DNA of 30,849 bases from Anaerolineales bacterium UBA5195 (GCA_002412925.1 DHVZ01000021.1:1-30849); one strand, 5' to 3'; counted from the stretch's first letter, positions 8,316-16,380 are shown. Translations and numbers: made by a program. Notes: a model not told the origin generated them from the letters alone.

Positions 8316-8371
8316 GTCCTGACGGGCGGGTTCAGAAGTGGACGATTGAGTCTCGTCATCAACCTGGTCTT

Positions 8372-9472
8372 CTATAATTGACTTTTTTTTTCCTGACCTT
8401 CGGATTGCTCCTGCGATTCTTCGCCCGGCTCCCCTTCGGTCGACTGTCCGACCAGGTTCTCGATGCGTTCCTGGAGCTGCTCCGCGGTCACTTCAGCCTG
8501 GTAAAATGGGCCGCGTTTGATACGATGCGGCAGGGCCAGTTCGGCGGCCAGGGCAATATCGTGATCCGTGATTGACGTGCGCCCCTCGAAAGCGGCCTGG
8601 GCGCGCGCGGCTTTGAGAATCACCAAGTCGGCGCGGTGACCGTCCACGTTCAGGGAGGAAGTCAGCGCGGCAATCGAAAGCAGGTCGCGTTTGGAATAGG
8701 TGATTTTGGACACCAGTTTGCGGGCCTGTTCGATCTGGTGTGAAATTTCTTCTTCCTTTTTCAAGAAGGTCTGGCGAAAGGCCTCAGGGTCGGCTTCGAA
8801 AGCGATGTTATGTTCCATGATCAAGACCCGCTCGCGCGCATCCCGAATACCGGTGATATCGACCGAAAAAGCGAACCGGTCAAGCAGTTGCGGGCGCAGG
8901 TCGCCTTCTTCAGGGTTCATCGTCCCAACCAGGATGAAGCGCGCCGGGTGCGAGAAGGAAATCCCCTCGCGCTCGACAATATTCATCCCCATTGCGGCAG
9001 AATCGAGCAGCAGGTCGACAACATGGTCATCCAAAAGGTTGACTTCGTCGATATAGAGCAGGCCGCGGTTGGCATTTGCCAGTACGCCCGGCTCAAAATG
9101 ACGCTCGCCCTTTTGGATGGCCTGTTCGATATCCAGGGTGCCAACCACGCGGTCTTCGGTGGCCGAAACCGGCAGGTTGACAAAGGGGATCGGGCGCACG
9201 TTGAACGGCAAGTCCTTTGTGGTCAGGGCGCGTTCCTTGCATTCGGTACACCAGGTATTGGGGCTGTCAGGGTCGCAGCCAAAACGGCATTCCCTGACCG
9301 AGCGGACATTGGGCAGCAAGGCTGCCAGGGCGCGAGCCGCCGTCGATTTGGCTGTGCCGCGCTCGCCTCGAATCAGCACACCACCAATGCGGGTGTCAAC
9401 GGCATTCAAAATCAGGGCGCGTTTCATGCGCTCTTGTCCAACAATTGCGGTAAAAGGATAGATGGTAGGCAT
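8372..9472 (-). CDS. AAA+ ATPase, magnesium/cobalt chelatase I-subunit type
   Basis: This 366-residue MoxR/ChlI-clade AAA+ ATPase has Walker A GERGTAKS (36-43), Walker B LLYIDEVN (138-145), the helix-2 insert-like NIVEREG, sensor 1 VGTMNPEEG, and the arginine-finger region LLDRFAF. Cysteines C62, C66, C75 and C78 form a possible metal-binding cluster. In this family the ATPase powers insertion of Mg or Co into a porphyrin or corrin ring together with a VWA D-subunit and a large CobN/ChlH subunit, which is not in this window. The start is MPTIYPF with GAGGAA upstream; an in-frame extension to 9607 runs into the opposite promoter. The gene ends 9 bp after an A9 run in an acidic Glu/Gln-rich linker, which in fused homologues continues into the VWA domain. 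Confidence 0.88.
   Translation of the reverse strand: MPTIYPFTAIVGQERMKRALILNAVDTRIGGVLIRGERGTAKSTAARALAALLPNVRSVRECRFGCDPDSPNTWCTECKERALTTKDLPFNVRPIPFVNLPVSATEDRVVGTLDIEQAIQKGERHFEPGVLANANRGLLYIDEVNLLDDHVVDLLLDSAAMGMNIVEREGISFSHPARFILVGTMNPEEGDLRPQLLDRFAFSVDITGIRDARERVLIMEHNIAFEADPEAFRQTFLKKEEEISHQIEQARKLVSKITYSKRDLLSIAALTSSLNVDGHRADLVILKAARAQAAFEGRTSITDHDIALAAELALPHRIKRGPFYQAEVTAEQLQERIENLVGQSTEGEPGEESQEQSEGQEKKSQL
8383..8391 (-). promoter_or_regulatory. A9 slippery tract, candidate -1 frameshift or transcriptional slippage site
   Basis: On the coding strand nine A residues occur as GAA-AAA-AAA-AGT in the ATPase frame, three codons before its TAG. A shift of -1 on this run reads AAG-TCA-ATT and enters the VWA frame with no stop until 7434. 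An AGGAG lies 16 bases upstream of the run and could act as a stimulatory Shine-Dalgarno-like element. The result would be one fused AAA-VWA protein of about 680 residues, near the size of known fused cobaltochelatase subunits. A homopolymer sequencing error would give the same picture. Confidence 0.6.
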
Positions 9473-9591
9473 AACGTTTCCTCGCGCAAAATTATACCCC
9501 TCACAGCCACAAATTGCGATTTTTAAGCCGTGAATTTCAGATTGTGTGCTGGGAGGCATTCCAGGCTGCTTTTGCGATGGGATTTTGAGTA

Positions 9592-9620
9592 TTGTCAACT
9601 GGAACATTCAACTGTATAAT
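9592..9620 (+). promoter_or_regulatory. Predicted sigma70-type promoter for the S1-domain gene
   Basis: TTGTCA (9592-9597), a 17-bp spacer and a perfect TATAAT (9615-9620) lie 34 bp before the chosen ATG. This is one of the closest matches to the bacterial consensus in the window, as expected for a highly expressed ribosome-associated protein. Confidence 0.8.
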
Positions 9621-9654
9621 CCAACCCAATCTCTATGTAATGGAGCAATTAAGC

Positions 9655-11001
9655 ATGACTGATGAACAGGACGCCCTTCAAGGGCAAGGGGGCCGCGAGG
9701 AGCAGTTCCAGAACGAGAATCATGAAACCAACGAGAATCATGAAACAATGGAAAGCCTCATGCGGTCCGAAGACGCCGGGCTGGAGTTCCCCAGCCAGGG
9801 TGAAATCCGCCAGGGTGTAATCGCCAGTATTTCCCAGTCACAGATTTTGGTCAGCGTTGGCTCAAAATCAGAAGGCGTGATCATGGGTCGTGAACTGGAG
9901 CAAATCCCAGCTTCAGAGCGGGAAGCGCTTACGGTTGGGCAGGAAATCCCTGTCTATGTGATCAACCCTGAAGACCAGAACGGGAATGTTGTGCTATCTT
10001 ACACCCGCGCCCGCGAAGCCATGGGCTGGGATGTGGTCGAAAAGATGCAGGAAAGCAACGAAGCCTTTGATGGCGCGATCGATGGCTACAACAAAGGCGG
10101 GTTGATTGTCCTGATTCACGGCCTGCGCGGTTTTATTCCTGCTTCGCAAATCAGCATGGCGCGCCGCAGCCTGGTGCAGGGTGACACCCCTGACCGCTGG
10201 GCTAAAATGATTGGCGAGACGATTAACGTGCGCATCATCGAAGTTGACCGCGCCCGCCGCCGCCTGATTCTTTCCGAAAGAGCCGCCAACCCTGAGAGCC
10301 GTCAGTCTTTGAAAGAACGCGTCATCGAGGGGCTGGAAGAAGGCCAGGTCTATACTGGGCGTGTCACCTCGGTGGCAGATTTCGGCGCATTCGTCAACGT
10401 CAATGGCGCTGACGGCCTTGTTCACCTCTCCGAACTCTCCTGGGAGCGGATCACGCATCCCAGCGAAATCCTTGAAGTTGGACAGGAAGTCAAGGTCAAG
10501 GTCATCAGCGTCGACAAAGAGAAAAAGCGTATCGGTCTCTCCATCCGCGCCTTACAGGGCGATCCCTGGAACGAAAAAATTGCCAAGTTTAAGGTAGGCC
10601 AGTTAATCGAAGGCACCATCACCCGCCTGACCAAATTCGGCGCTTTTGCCCGCTTGGAAGGCGATGTGGAGGGTCTGATCCACATCTCTGAGCTGAGTGA
10701 GAACCGCATCAACCATCCGAAGGAATCCGTCAAGGAAGGCGATGTGCTCACCTTGCGCGTTATCCGCATTGACGAAGACCAACGCCGCATCGGCTTGAGC
10801 TTGAGAAAAGTGGATTCGGGGGCTTACGCTGACATGGATATGAAGGCGCTGGCGGCAGAACTCGGCACCGAAGGCGAATACGAACCAGAGCAAGAACCAG
10901 AATTGGAACCAGCGCCAGAACCACAGGCAGAACCACAAGCAGAACCACAGCCAGAACCACAGCAGGAACCTGAGCAAGAACAGGAACCAAAAGAAGAATA
11001 A
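9655..11001 (+). CDS. S1 RNA-binding domain protein (ribosomal protein S1-like)
   Basis: This 448-residue cytoplasmic RNA-binding protein has four S1 (OB-fold) repeats at roughly 48-118, 137-215, 232-303 and 317-390. The last two carry the typical FGAFV/FGAFA and GLVHLSELS/GLIHISELS motifs. Bacterial S1 proteins help mRNA bind the ribosome. Four repeats is fewer than the six of the E. coli protein but usual outside Proteobacteria. The N-terminus is acidic and has a duplicated NENHET unit (18-bp tandem repeat at 9712-9747). The C-terminal 40 residues are a Glu/Pro/Gln repeat. The ATG at 9655 fits GGAG at 9642-9645, while upstream in-frame TTG overlaps the promoter. A terminator follows directly. 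Confidence 0.9.
   Translation: MTDEQDALQGQGGREEQFQNENHETNENHETMESLMRSEDAGLEFPSQGEIRQGVIASISQSQILVSVGSKSEGVIMGRELEQIPASEREALTVGQEIPVYVINPEDQNGNVVLSYTRAREAMGWDVVEKMQESNEAFDGAIDGYNKGGLIVLIHGLRGFIPASQISMARRSLVQGDTPDRWAKMIGETINVRIIEVDRARRRLILSERAANPESRQSLKERVIEGLEEGQVYTGRVTSVADFGAFVNVNGADGLVHLSELSWERITHPSEILEVGQEVKVKVISVDKEKKRIGLSIRALQGDPWNEKIAKFKVGQLIEGTITRLTKFGAFARLEGDVEGLIHISELSENRINHPKESVKEGDVLTLRVIRIDEDQRRIGLSLRKVDSGAYADMDMKALAAELGTEGEYEPEQEPELEPAPEPQAEPQAEPQPEPQQEPEQEQEPKEE
10918..10970 (+). repeat. 12-bp tandem coding repeat in the S1 protein tail
   Basis: Four consecutive units of the form GAACCACARSMR encode Glu-Pro-Gln-Ala/Pro/Gln steps. The repeat makes a disordered acidic tail and is likely to vary in copy number by replication slippage. 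Confidence 0.8.
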
Positions 11002-11013
11002 ACCTTCAACGAG

Positions 11014-11041
11014 AGAGCGCGCCCGCCGGTGCGCTCTTTTT
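11014..11041 (+). terminator. Rho-independent terminator of the S1-domain gene
   Basis: AGAGCGC (11014-11020) pairs with GCGCTCT (11031-11037), followed by five T residues, 13 bp after the stop codon. Confidence 0.88.
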
Positions 11042-11086
11042 CTATTTGTGACCCCCATTTCGCCAGAGTTGTGATAAAAAGGGAAG

Positions 11087-12172
11087 ATGAAACGTCTTAT
11101 TGTGGATGCGCATGAAGACCTTGCCTGGAACATGCTTACTTTCGGGCGTGATTACACCCTGCCGGTTGAGGAAACCCGCCGCCGTGAAATGGGCAGCTAT
11201 ATCGTTGAAAACAACGGCGATATCACCGTCAGTTGGCAGGAATACCAACGTGGCAAGATTGCACTTGTTTTTGCCACCCTGTTTGCCGCCCCGGCCCGTG
11301 TCAAAGTGGCTGATTGGGATACTGAAGTCTACGCCAACGCCGAGGAGGCCCATAAAATCTATCTCCGACAGTTGGATGTCTATGACCGCTTATTCGACCA
11401 GCACCCCGACAAATTCTCCCCCGTTCACACCATCCGCCAGCTTGAAGCGCTGCTGGAGAAGTGGGATCAGCCTGACCGCCCCGCTCCCACCGGCCTTGTC
11501 ACGCTGATGGAAGGCGCAGATGGTGTTCGCTCGATTAATGAACTTGAAGACTGGTGGGAACGCGGCGTGCGCCTGATCGGCCCGGCCTGGATGTCCACAC
11601 GGTATTGTGGCGGGACGCGCGAACCTGGCCCGCTGACACAAGATGGCCGCGCCCTGCTCGAAGCCATGGCCTCGATCGGTTTTTGCCTTGACTTGAGCCA
11701 TATGGCCTGGGAATCGGCGCTCGAAGCATTGGACCTCTACGCCGGACAGATGATTGCCAGCCATGCCAATGCCTTGAAACAGGTCGAGAACGGCACCAGC
11801 AATCGCTTCCTGACAGATGAAATCATTGCAGGCCTGATCCAGCGCGGGGGCGTGATTGGCATTGTTCCGTTTAACCGTTTCCTCATCCAGGGTTGGAAGA
11901 ACAGTGATCCGCGCAGCGCCTGTTCACTGGAGATGGTTGCCGCGCAAATTGACTATATCTGCCAGAAAGCTGGGAACGCCCGCCATGTTGGTTTTGGCAC
12001 CGATTTTGATGGTGGTTTTGGGCTTCAGCAGATTCCTCCTGAGTTGGATACCATTGCCGACCTGCAAAAGCTTGCCCCTCTGCTGGAAGCGCTCGGATAT
12101 TCCCAGGATGACATTACCGCCATTTTTGGCGGTAATTGGATTGAAACCTTGCGCAGGACTCTGCCCGCATGA
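11087..12172 (+). CDS. Membrane dipeptidase family (peptidase M19)
   Basis: This 361-residue metallopeptidase belongs to the renal dipeptidase family. The N-terminal metal ligands are H9 and D11 in DAHED, the bridging glutamate is in LMEGADG, and later histidines occur in DLSH and SHAN. A substrate-binding aspartate motif appears as GFGTDFDGG near residue 305. Family members cleave dipeptides, often with a D-residue or dehydro-residue at the C-terminal side. No signal peptide is present, so it should be cytoplasmic. The ATG follows AAGGGAAG. Its TGA overlaps the next gene's ATG (ATGA), which suggests translational coupling to a small membrane protein. Confidence 0.9.
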   Translation: MKRLIVDAHEDLAWNMLTFGRDYTLPVEETRRREMGSYIVENNGDITVSWQEYQRGKIALVFATLFAAPARVKVADWDTEVYANAEEAHKIYLRQLDVYDRLFDQHPDKFSPVHTIRQLEALLEKWDQPDRPAPTGLVTLMEGADGVRSINELEDWWERGVRLIGPAWMSTRYCGGTREPGPLTQDGRALLEAMASIGFCLDLSHMAWESALEALDLYAGQMIASHANALKQVENGTSNRFLTDEIIAGLIQRGGVIGIVPFNRFLIQGWKNSDPRSACSLEMVAAQIDYICQKAGNARHVGFGTDFDGGFGLQQIPPELDTIADLQKLAPLLEALGYSQDDITAIFGGNWIETLRRTLPA

Positions 12173-12627
12173 ACGAAAAAATTCCATCCCTTGAATCCAA
12201 TCATAAAATCGCCGGTGACCGCGTCCGTTTTGGACTGTTTACCAGCCTCATCGGCCTGGTTTTTTTTATCATCGGAGCTAAGCCAGAATGGTTTGGCCTC
12301 TCCCTCACCCCCGTAGTGGGTTTCATGCAAATTACCGTTTTGCTGGTTGGGCTGGCCTTTCTTTGCATAGGCGGCTACATTGGACTGGCAGCGCTCTGGG
12401 GTGGGCAAGAAAAATCGATTGCTGCCGACATTGGTTCGCGTCTTATCAGCACTGGCTATGTTGTTTCTGTTTTCTCTGGCCTGGCCGATGTCTTCGGGAT
12501 CAGCCCCAAAGACAACCCCAAAATCCCCTTCTTTGGGCCCTGGCAGGCCGCCGGGATAGAAATTGGCATGTTAATTATTGTCGTTGGGTTGCTGCTGATC
12601 ATTCCGTACCAAAACTTGAAAAAATAA
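12169..12627 (+). CDS. Small integral membrane protein, four predicted helices
   Basis: This 152-residue hydrophobic protein has membrane segments at about 21-37, 46-75, 88-105 and 125-146, separated by short polar turns, and a charged N-terminal tail. I do not recognise a family. Its ATG overlaps the dipeptidase stop by four bases, so the two are made from one mRNA and may work together at the membrane. There is no clear terminator apart from the hairpin repeat that follows. Confidence 0.75.
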   Translation: MNEKIPSLESNHKIAGDRVRFGLFTSLIGLVFFIIGAKPEWFGLSLTPVVGFMQITVLLVGLAFLCIGGYIGLAALWGGQEKSIAADIGSRLISTGYVVSVFSGLADVFGISPKDNPKIPFFGPWQAAGIEIGMLIIVVGLLLIIPYQNLKK

Positions 12628-12651
12628 CACCTGTCCAAGGTTTTCCTGCCT

Positions 12652-12726
12652 GCCCCGCTGGGCGCTTGCCCTGACGGGTTTACAGATACGGGTGCGGGGC
12701 GAAGGGCGCCACAGAGATTTCCACAA
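12652..12726. repeat. Dispersed hairpin repeat, copy B
   Basis: This is the second copy of the element at 747-810. It is bounded by the perfect inverted arms GCCCCGC (12652-12658) and GCGGGGC (12694-12700), and carries a 5-base insertion (ATACG) relative to copy A. It lies between convergent genes, where the hairpin could also help stop transcription. Confidence 0.65.
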
Positions 12727-12768
12727 GAACCCAAATTATAGGTACTCTCAGGGTCGAAGACAAACTAT

Positions 12769-13221
12769 TTAACCGATATACATCCAGTAAAGAATGCCAA
12801 CAACCAGACCCAGGCAGATGCCGCCGCCGACTTCCAAGGGGGTATGGCCCAACACCTCGCGCAGTTCCCTGTCTGAAATCGGGTGCCCGGCGAGCAATTC
12901 GTTGATCAGGATGTTGATTTTCTCGGCATGCCGCCCGGCCTCGCGGCGCACCCCGGCCGCATCGTAGATGACGATCATCGTCATGGCAATCGCCAGGGCA
13001 AAAATGGGTGTGTTAAAACCTATGTGCAGTCCGATCCCTACAGTTACGCCCACCATCAAGGAGGAGTGCGAGCTGGGCATGCCGCCCGCGCTGAGCAGGT
13101 AACCCCAATTCCAGGTACCCTTGCGCAAATATTCGAGCGGCGGCTTGAGAATTTGTGCCAGGAGCCAGGCTGCCATGGCCGTCATTAAGGAATGGTTTTC
13201 CAAAATCCCAGAGAATGGCAT
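12769..13221 (-). CDS. DUF212 family membrane protein (acid phosphatase/haloperoxidase-related)
   Basis: This protein of 150 residues has several membrane helices. It contains the family hallmark GGMPSSHS (46-53), followed by the conserved YDAAGVRREAGRHAEKIN segment. The PSxSxH-like phosphatase signature relates it to PAP2 enzymes and to YuiD of Bacillus. The reaction is unproven for the family, and a lipid phosphate substrate is plausible. The ATG at 13221 is chosen because GGAGG sits at the right distance; a longer in-frame start at 13254 would overlap xseB. It follows xseB with no gap, so xseA, xseB and this gene form one operon. Confidence 0.85.
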   Translation of the reverse strand: MPFSGILENHSLMTAMAAWLLAQILKPPLEYLRKGTWNWGYLLSAGGMPSSHSSLMVGVTVGIGLHIGFNTPIFALAIAMTMIVIYDAAGVRREAGRHAEKINILINELLAGHPISDRELREVLGHTPLEVGGGICLGLVVGILYWMYIG

Positions 13222-13222
13222 C

Positions 13223-13456
13223 TCAGGCCTCCGTCTCGAAATCCACCAGCCCATCCCCGCTTAACTGACGGACCTTGAGTTCGGCCTTCTCCAACAAGGC
13301 GGAGCAATGCCTGGCCAGCGCCTGTCCCCGCTCATACAGGCTGATCGACTCATCCAGAGGGCGGCTTTCGCCTTCCAGCGCTGCCACAATCGTCTCCAGT
13401 TCGGTAAAGGCTGCTTCGTAAGTCAATTCTTCCACTTTTTTCAATGATGGGGACAT
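13223..13456 (-). CDS. xseB: Exodeoxyribonuclease VII small subunit
   Basis: This 77-residue protein has the family signature: an N-terminal TYEAAFTELETIVAALE helix, then PLDESISLYERGQAL, then a C-terminal helix with LLEKAELKVRQL. It binds the large subunit XseA to form the single-strand-specific exonuclease VII, which shortens single-stranded DNA from both ends. The gene overlaps the end of xseA by 16 bp, a common arrangement that couples the two subunits. Confidence 0.95.
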   Translation of the reverse strand: MSPSLKKVEELTYEAAFTELETIVAALEGESRPLDESISLYERGQALARHCSALLEKAELKVRQLSGDGLVDFETEA

Positions 13457-14694
13457 TCTGCCTCCTCTGAAAATGATTCCTGGACCCTGACGTTTAATAC
13501 GCCCTCGGCCAGCCGCACGCGCAAATCTGACCCAGCCGGGGCCTGTTTCACCGTTTCGATGATTTTGCCGTCTTCCAGGCGCGTCACCACGGCATACCCG
13601 CGGCGCAAGACGGCCAGCGGGCTGAGCGATTCCAATCTGCGGCTGACCCCCGCCAGGTGAGCGGAGGCCAATGCGAGACGCTGGTTCAGCGCCCGGGCGG
13701 CGCGGTGGGAGAGATCATCGAGCCGTTGGGATTCGATTTGCAGGCGGCGCGAGGGTGAATAAAAACGCAAACCGGCGTTGAGCGCTTCCAACCCCGCGCG
13801 CCGCTCGTCAATTTGACGGGTAAGCGCATCAGACAATTGTGCGCTGTCGGCACGCAGCGCGCCTGCCAGGTCAAGGATCGTGATTGGTGTCGCCAACTCG
13901 GCGGCAGCCGTTGGCGTGGGGGCGCGCAAATCGGAGGCGAAATCGACCAGGGTAAAGTCGGTTTCGTGCCCGACGCCGGTAATGACCGGGGTCTTTGATT
14001 CGGCGACAGCGCGGACAACGCGCTCGTCATTGAAGGCCCACAAATCCTCGATGGAACCGCCGCCGCGCGCCAGCAGGATCACATCGGGTTTGACGAGGGA
14101 ATTTAGTTTTTGCAAGGCCAGCACCAGGGCAGGCGGGGCTTCGGTTCCCTGGACAGGAGAAGCCGCCAGCACCACCTCCGCCAGGGGCAAACGCCGCCGC
14201 AAAACGTTGAGCATATCCCGCAAGGCCGCCCCCGTGGAGGAGGTCACGATCCCAATTGTGCGCGGGAGGTTGGGCAGCGGGCGCTTGCGCTCCGGCGCAA
14301 ATAACCCTTCGGCTTCGAGCAGCGCCTTCAGGCGCATGAACTCGGCGTACAGCGCGCCCTCTCCCGCCGGGCGCAGGAGGTCGACGATCAGTTGGTACTG
14401 GCCGCTGGGCTCGTAGACGCCGATTTTGCCGTGCGCTTCGATCGACAGGCCATCCTGGAGCGGCATACCGCGCACGCGGATGGCATCGCCCTTCCACATC
14501 ACACAGCGCAGGGAGGCCCCCACATCTTTGAGCGTAAAATAGAGATGGCCCGAAGCCGGGCGCGAAAAATTGGAGATTTCGCCCTGCACCCAGATATCTT
14601 GCAAAGCCGCATCGCCTTCGAGCAGGCGGCGCACGCGGCGGGTGAATTCGGTGACGGTGAGACGGGGCGTCTCAAACAAGGATATCTGGCTCAT
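13441..14694 (-). CDS. xseA: Exodeoxyribonuclease VII large subunit
   Basis: This 417-residue subunit has an N-terminal OB-fold (about 1-105, with IWVQGEISNF and LYFTLKD), a catalytic domain containing the conserved ARGGGSIEDLWAFN motif at 209-222, and a long C-terminal helical region that binds XseB. The enzyme degrades single-stranded DNA during mismatch repair and recombination. The start at 14694 fits a TTGACA-N17-TATGCT promoter just upstream. The ribosome binding site is weak. The operon continues into xseB and the DUF212 gene. Confidence 0.95.
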   Translation of the reverse strand: MSQISLFETPRLTVTEFTRRVRRLLEGDAALQDIWVQGEISNFSRPASGHLYFTLKDVGASLRCVMWKGDAIRVRGMPLQDGLSIEAHGKIGVYEPSGQYQLIVDLLRPAGEGALYAEFMRLKALLEAEGLFAPERKRPLPNLPRTIGIVTSSTGAALRDMLNVLRRRLPLAEVVLAASPVQGTEAPPALVLALQKLNSLVKPDVILLARGGGSIEDLWAFNDERVVRAVAESKTPVITGVGHETDFTLVDFASDLRAPTPTAAAELATPITILDLAGALRADSAQLSDALTRQIDERRAGLEALNAGLRFYSPSRRLQIESQRLDDLSHRAARALNQRLALASAHLAGVSRRLESLSPLAVLRRGYAVVTRLEDGKIIETVKQAPAGSDLRVRLAEGVLNVRVQESFSEEAECPHH

Positions 14695-14722
14695 GGTATG
14701 ATTTCATACTGCGGAATACCGT

Positions 14723-14751
14723 AGCATACCTTCAATGAATATTTGTGTCAA
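14723..14751 (-). promoter_or_regulatory. Predicted promoter for the xseA operon
   Basis: Read on the minus strand, a perfect TTGACA (14751-14746) is followed by a 17-bp spacer and TATGCT (14728-14723). Its -35 box shares bases with a possible plus-strand promoter (TGTCAA, N16, TAAAAT at 14768-14773) for the FW-domain lipoprotein, so the two divergent units may compete for polymerase. Confidence 0.65.
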
Positions 14752-14794
14752 CATATCTGGTTGGATGTAAAATACAACTAGGAAAGGAAATGGA

Positions 14795-15811
14795 ATGAAG
14801 ACAACCTCGAAATGGAAAATCTCTTTGACCAGCCTGGCCGTCATTTTGGCGGTCTTCTTGAGCGCCTGTGGGCCAAGTGTGACGCCTGCCCCCACCGCGG
14901 ACGTGAATGCCATCTACACCGAGGCGGCTGCCACCATCGTAGGCGGGATCACCCAGACCGCCGAGGCCATGCCTACTTCCACGCCGGAGCCGCCTACTGC
15001 GACGCCCGAACCGAGCGCGACTTCCACCGAAGTGTCCCTGGCAGACATAACGCCGACCCAAGCGCCTGCCAATGCAGGGGCATCTACCGCCACACCTGTA
15101 CCGGTTGACCCGGCCACAGCTTTCGGGTGCTACAACGCAGCTTTCATGGCTCATGTGACCCTCCCATATGCCCCGCCGTTTAGTCCAGGCGACCGGTTTA
15201 CCAAGACCTGGCGTGTCAAAAACACCGGCTCTTGCGATTGGCCGAGGGGTTTCAAAATCATGTTCATCAGCGGCGACCGGTTTGGCGCAGACACGATCGA
15301 AATTGGACAAAAAGTTACTGCAGGGTCAGTAACCGAGATTTCTCTCAGCATGAAAGCTCCTTACCTGAGCGGAGTGGTGAGCAGCAACTGGCAATTGGCT
15401 ACGGATATCGGCAAACCGTTTGGTTCCGTCTTGTCGGCTTCGATTACTCTGCCTGAAGCTCCCGCAGTGGCTCCCGGCGGTTGTTTGAATTCGGTTTTGA
15501 TCTCTGATGTGACCATCCCTAACGGAACTGAGTTGAAAACGGGCGAATCTTTTACCAAAACCTGGCTGGTCAAGAATACCGGCACCTGCACCTGGAACAA
15601 GGATTTTAAAATTACCTTTGTCGGTGGCGATCTCCTCGGGTCAGATACCCGGAAAATCCGCCAGATTGTTGGGCCTGGCTCGAGTGCAGAAATCTCTCTC
15701 CCCATGGTCGCGCCCGGTAATTCGGGAACAGTCTCCACTGCCTGGCAAATGGCTTCTGACGAGGGTGTGTTGTTCGGCCAGGTCTTTGGATTCTCGATTG
15801 TGGTCAAATGA
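14795..15811 (+). CDS. Lipoprotein with two FW (NBR1-like) domains
   Basis: This secreted lipoprotein has 338 residues, with a signal peptide ending in the lipobox LSAC (C25), then a Thr/Pro/Ala-rich stalk to about residue 110. Two immunoglobulin-like repeats follow, at roughly 112-220 and 230-338. Each repeat shows the FW-domain pattern: FTKTWRVKNTGSCDW and SNWQLATDIGKPFG in the first, FTKTWLVKNTGTCTW and TAWQMASDEGVLFG in the second. FW domains are best known from the eukaryotic autophagy receptor NBR1, but are common in surface proteins of Chloroflexota. The role here is probably binding at the cell surface. The start is supported by AGGAAAGG upstream. Confidence 0.88.
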   Translation: MKTTSKWKISLTSLAVILAVFLSACGPSVTPAPTADVNAIYTEAAATIVGGITQTAEAMPTSTPEPPTATPEPSATSTEVSLADITPTQAPANAGASTATPVPVDPATAFGCYNAAFMAHVTLPYAPPFSPGDRFTKTWRVKNTGSCDWPRGFKIMFISGDRFGADTIEIGQKVTAGSVTEISLSMKAPYLSGVVSSNWQLATDIGKPFGSVLSASITLPEAPAVAPGGCLNSVLISDVTIPNGTELKTGESFTKTWLVKNTGTCTWNKDFKITFVGGDLLGSDTRKIRQIVGPGSSAEISLPMVAPGNSGTVSTAWQMASDEGVLFGQVFGFSIVVK

Positions 15812-15838
15812 AGCTGGACATCTTTTACTAAACTGGAT

Positions 15839-16336
15839 ATGCTGATGAAACGTCTCTGGGCCTCCTGGCGGATGAAATACATCACCAATGCCGCAAAAGA
15901 AGAAAGTTGTATCTTTTGCAGCGCGCTGGAAAAAAACGATGATCCTGGAAACCTGGTTGTCATGCGCGGTGAGCGCGCCTTCGTCATTCTGAACAAATTC
16001 CCATATACCAGCGGGCATGTGATGGTTGCCCCGCTGGCTCACGAGGCCACGCTTGAAGAACTTGACCCAGCCATCCGCGCTGAAATGATGGAACTGGCAA
16101 CGCGCTGTATGAGCGTTTTGCGCATAGTTTATAATCCGCAGGCCTTCAATCTCGGCGCAAACATCGGTGAGGCGGCCGGGGCTGGTGTGCCAGGGCACGT
16201 CCATCTCCACATCGTCCCGCGCTGGAATGGCGACACAAACTTCATGTCGGCGGTTGGCGCGGTGCGCGTGCTGCCCGAAGATCTCGCTGAGACCTATTGG
16301 CGCGTCAAGGCAGCCTTTGCGGTACCTCAGAAATGA
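15839..16336 (+). CDS. HIT family hydrolase (Ap4A-type)
   Basis: This 165-residue nucleotide-binding protein has the histidine triad HVHLHIVP at 120-127 (H120, H122, H124). A zinc-binding CIFC pair (24-27) and the N-terminal LWASWRMKYI motif place it in the Ap4A phosphorylase/hydrolase branch. Such enzymes split dinucleoside polyphosphates or nucleoside phosphoramidates. The start at 15839 keeps the LWxxWRMxYI motif; ATG at 15845 is equally possible because no strong ribosome binding site is visible. The gene follows the FW lipoprotein by 27 bp. Confidence 0.92.
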   Translation: MLMKRLWASWRMKYITNAAKEESCIFCSALEKNDDPGNLVVMRGERAFVILNKFPYTSGHVMVAPLAHEATLEELDPAIRAEMMELATRCMSVLRIVYNPQAFNLGANIGEAAGAGVPGHVHLHIVPRWNGDTNFMSAVGAVRVLPEDLAETYWRVKAAFAVPQK

Positions 16337-16380
16337 TTTGGATGTATTTCGTCAGGAGATAAAGAAAATTACCGAGAAGC

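Noticed and set aside
9473..9607. N-terminal extension of the chelatase ATPase
   Set aside because: It overlaps the opposite promoter, and MPTIYPF with GAGGAA upstream matches the normal start of the family.
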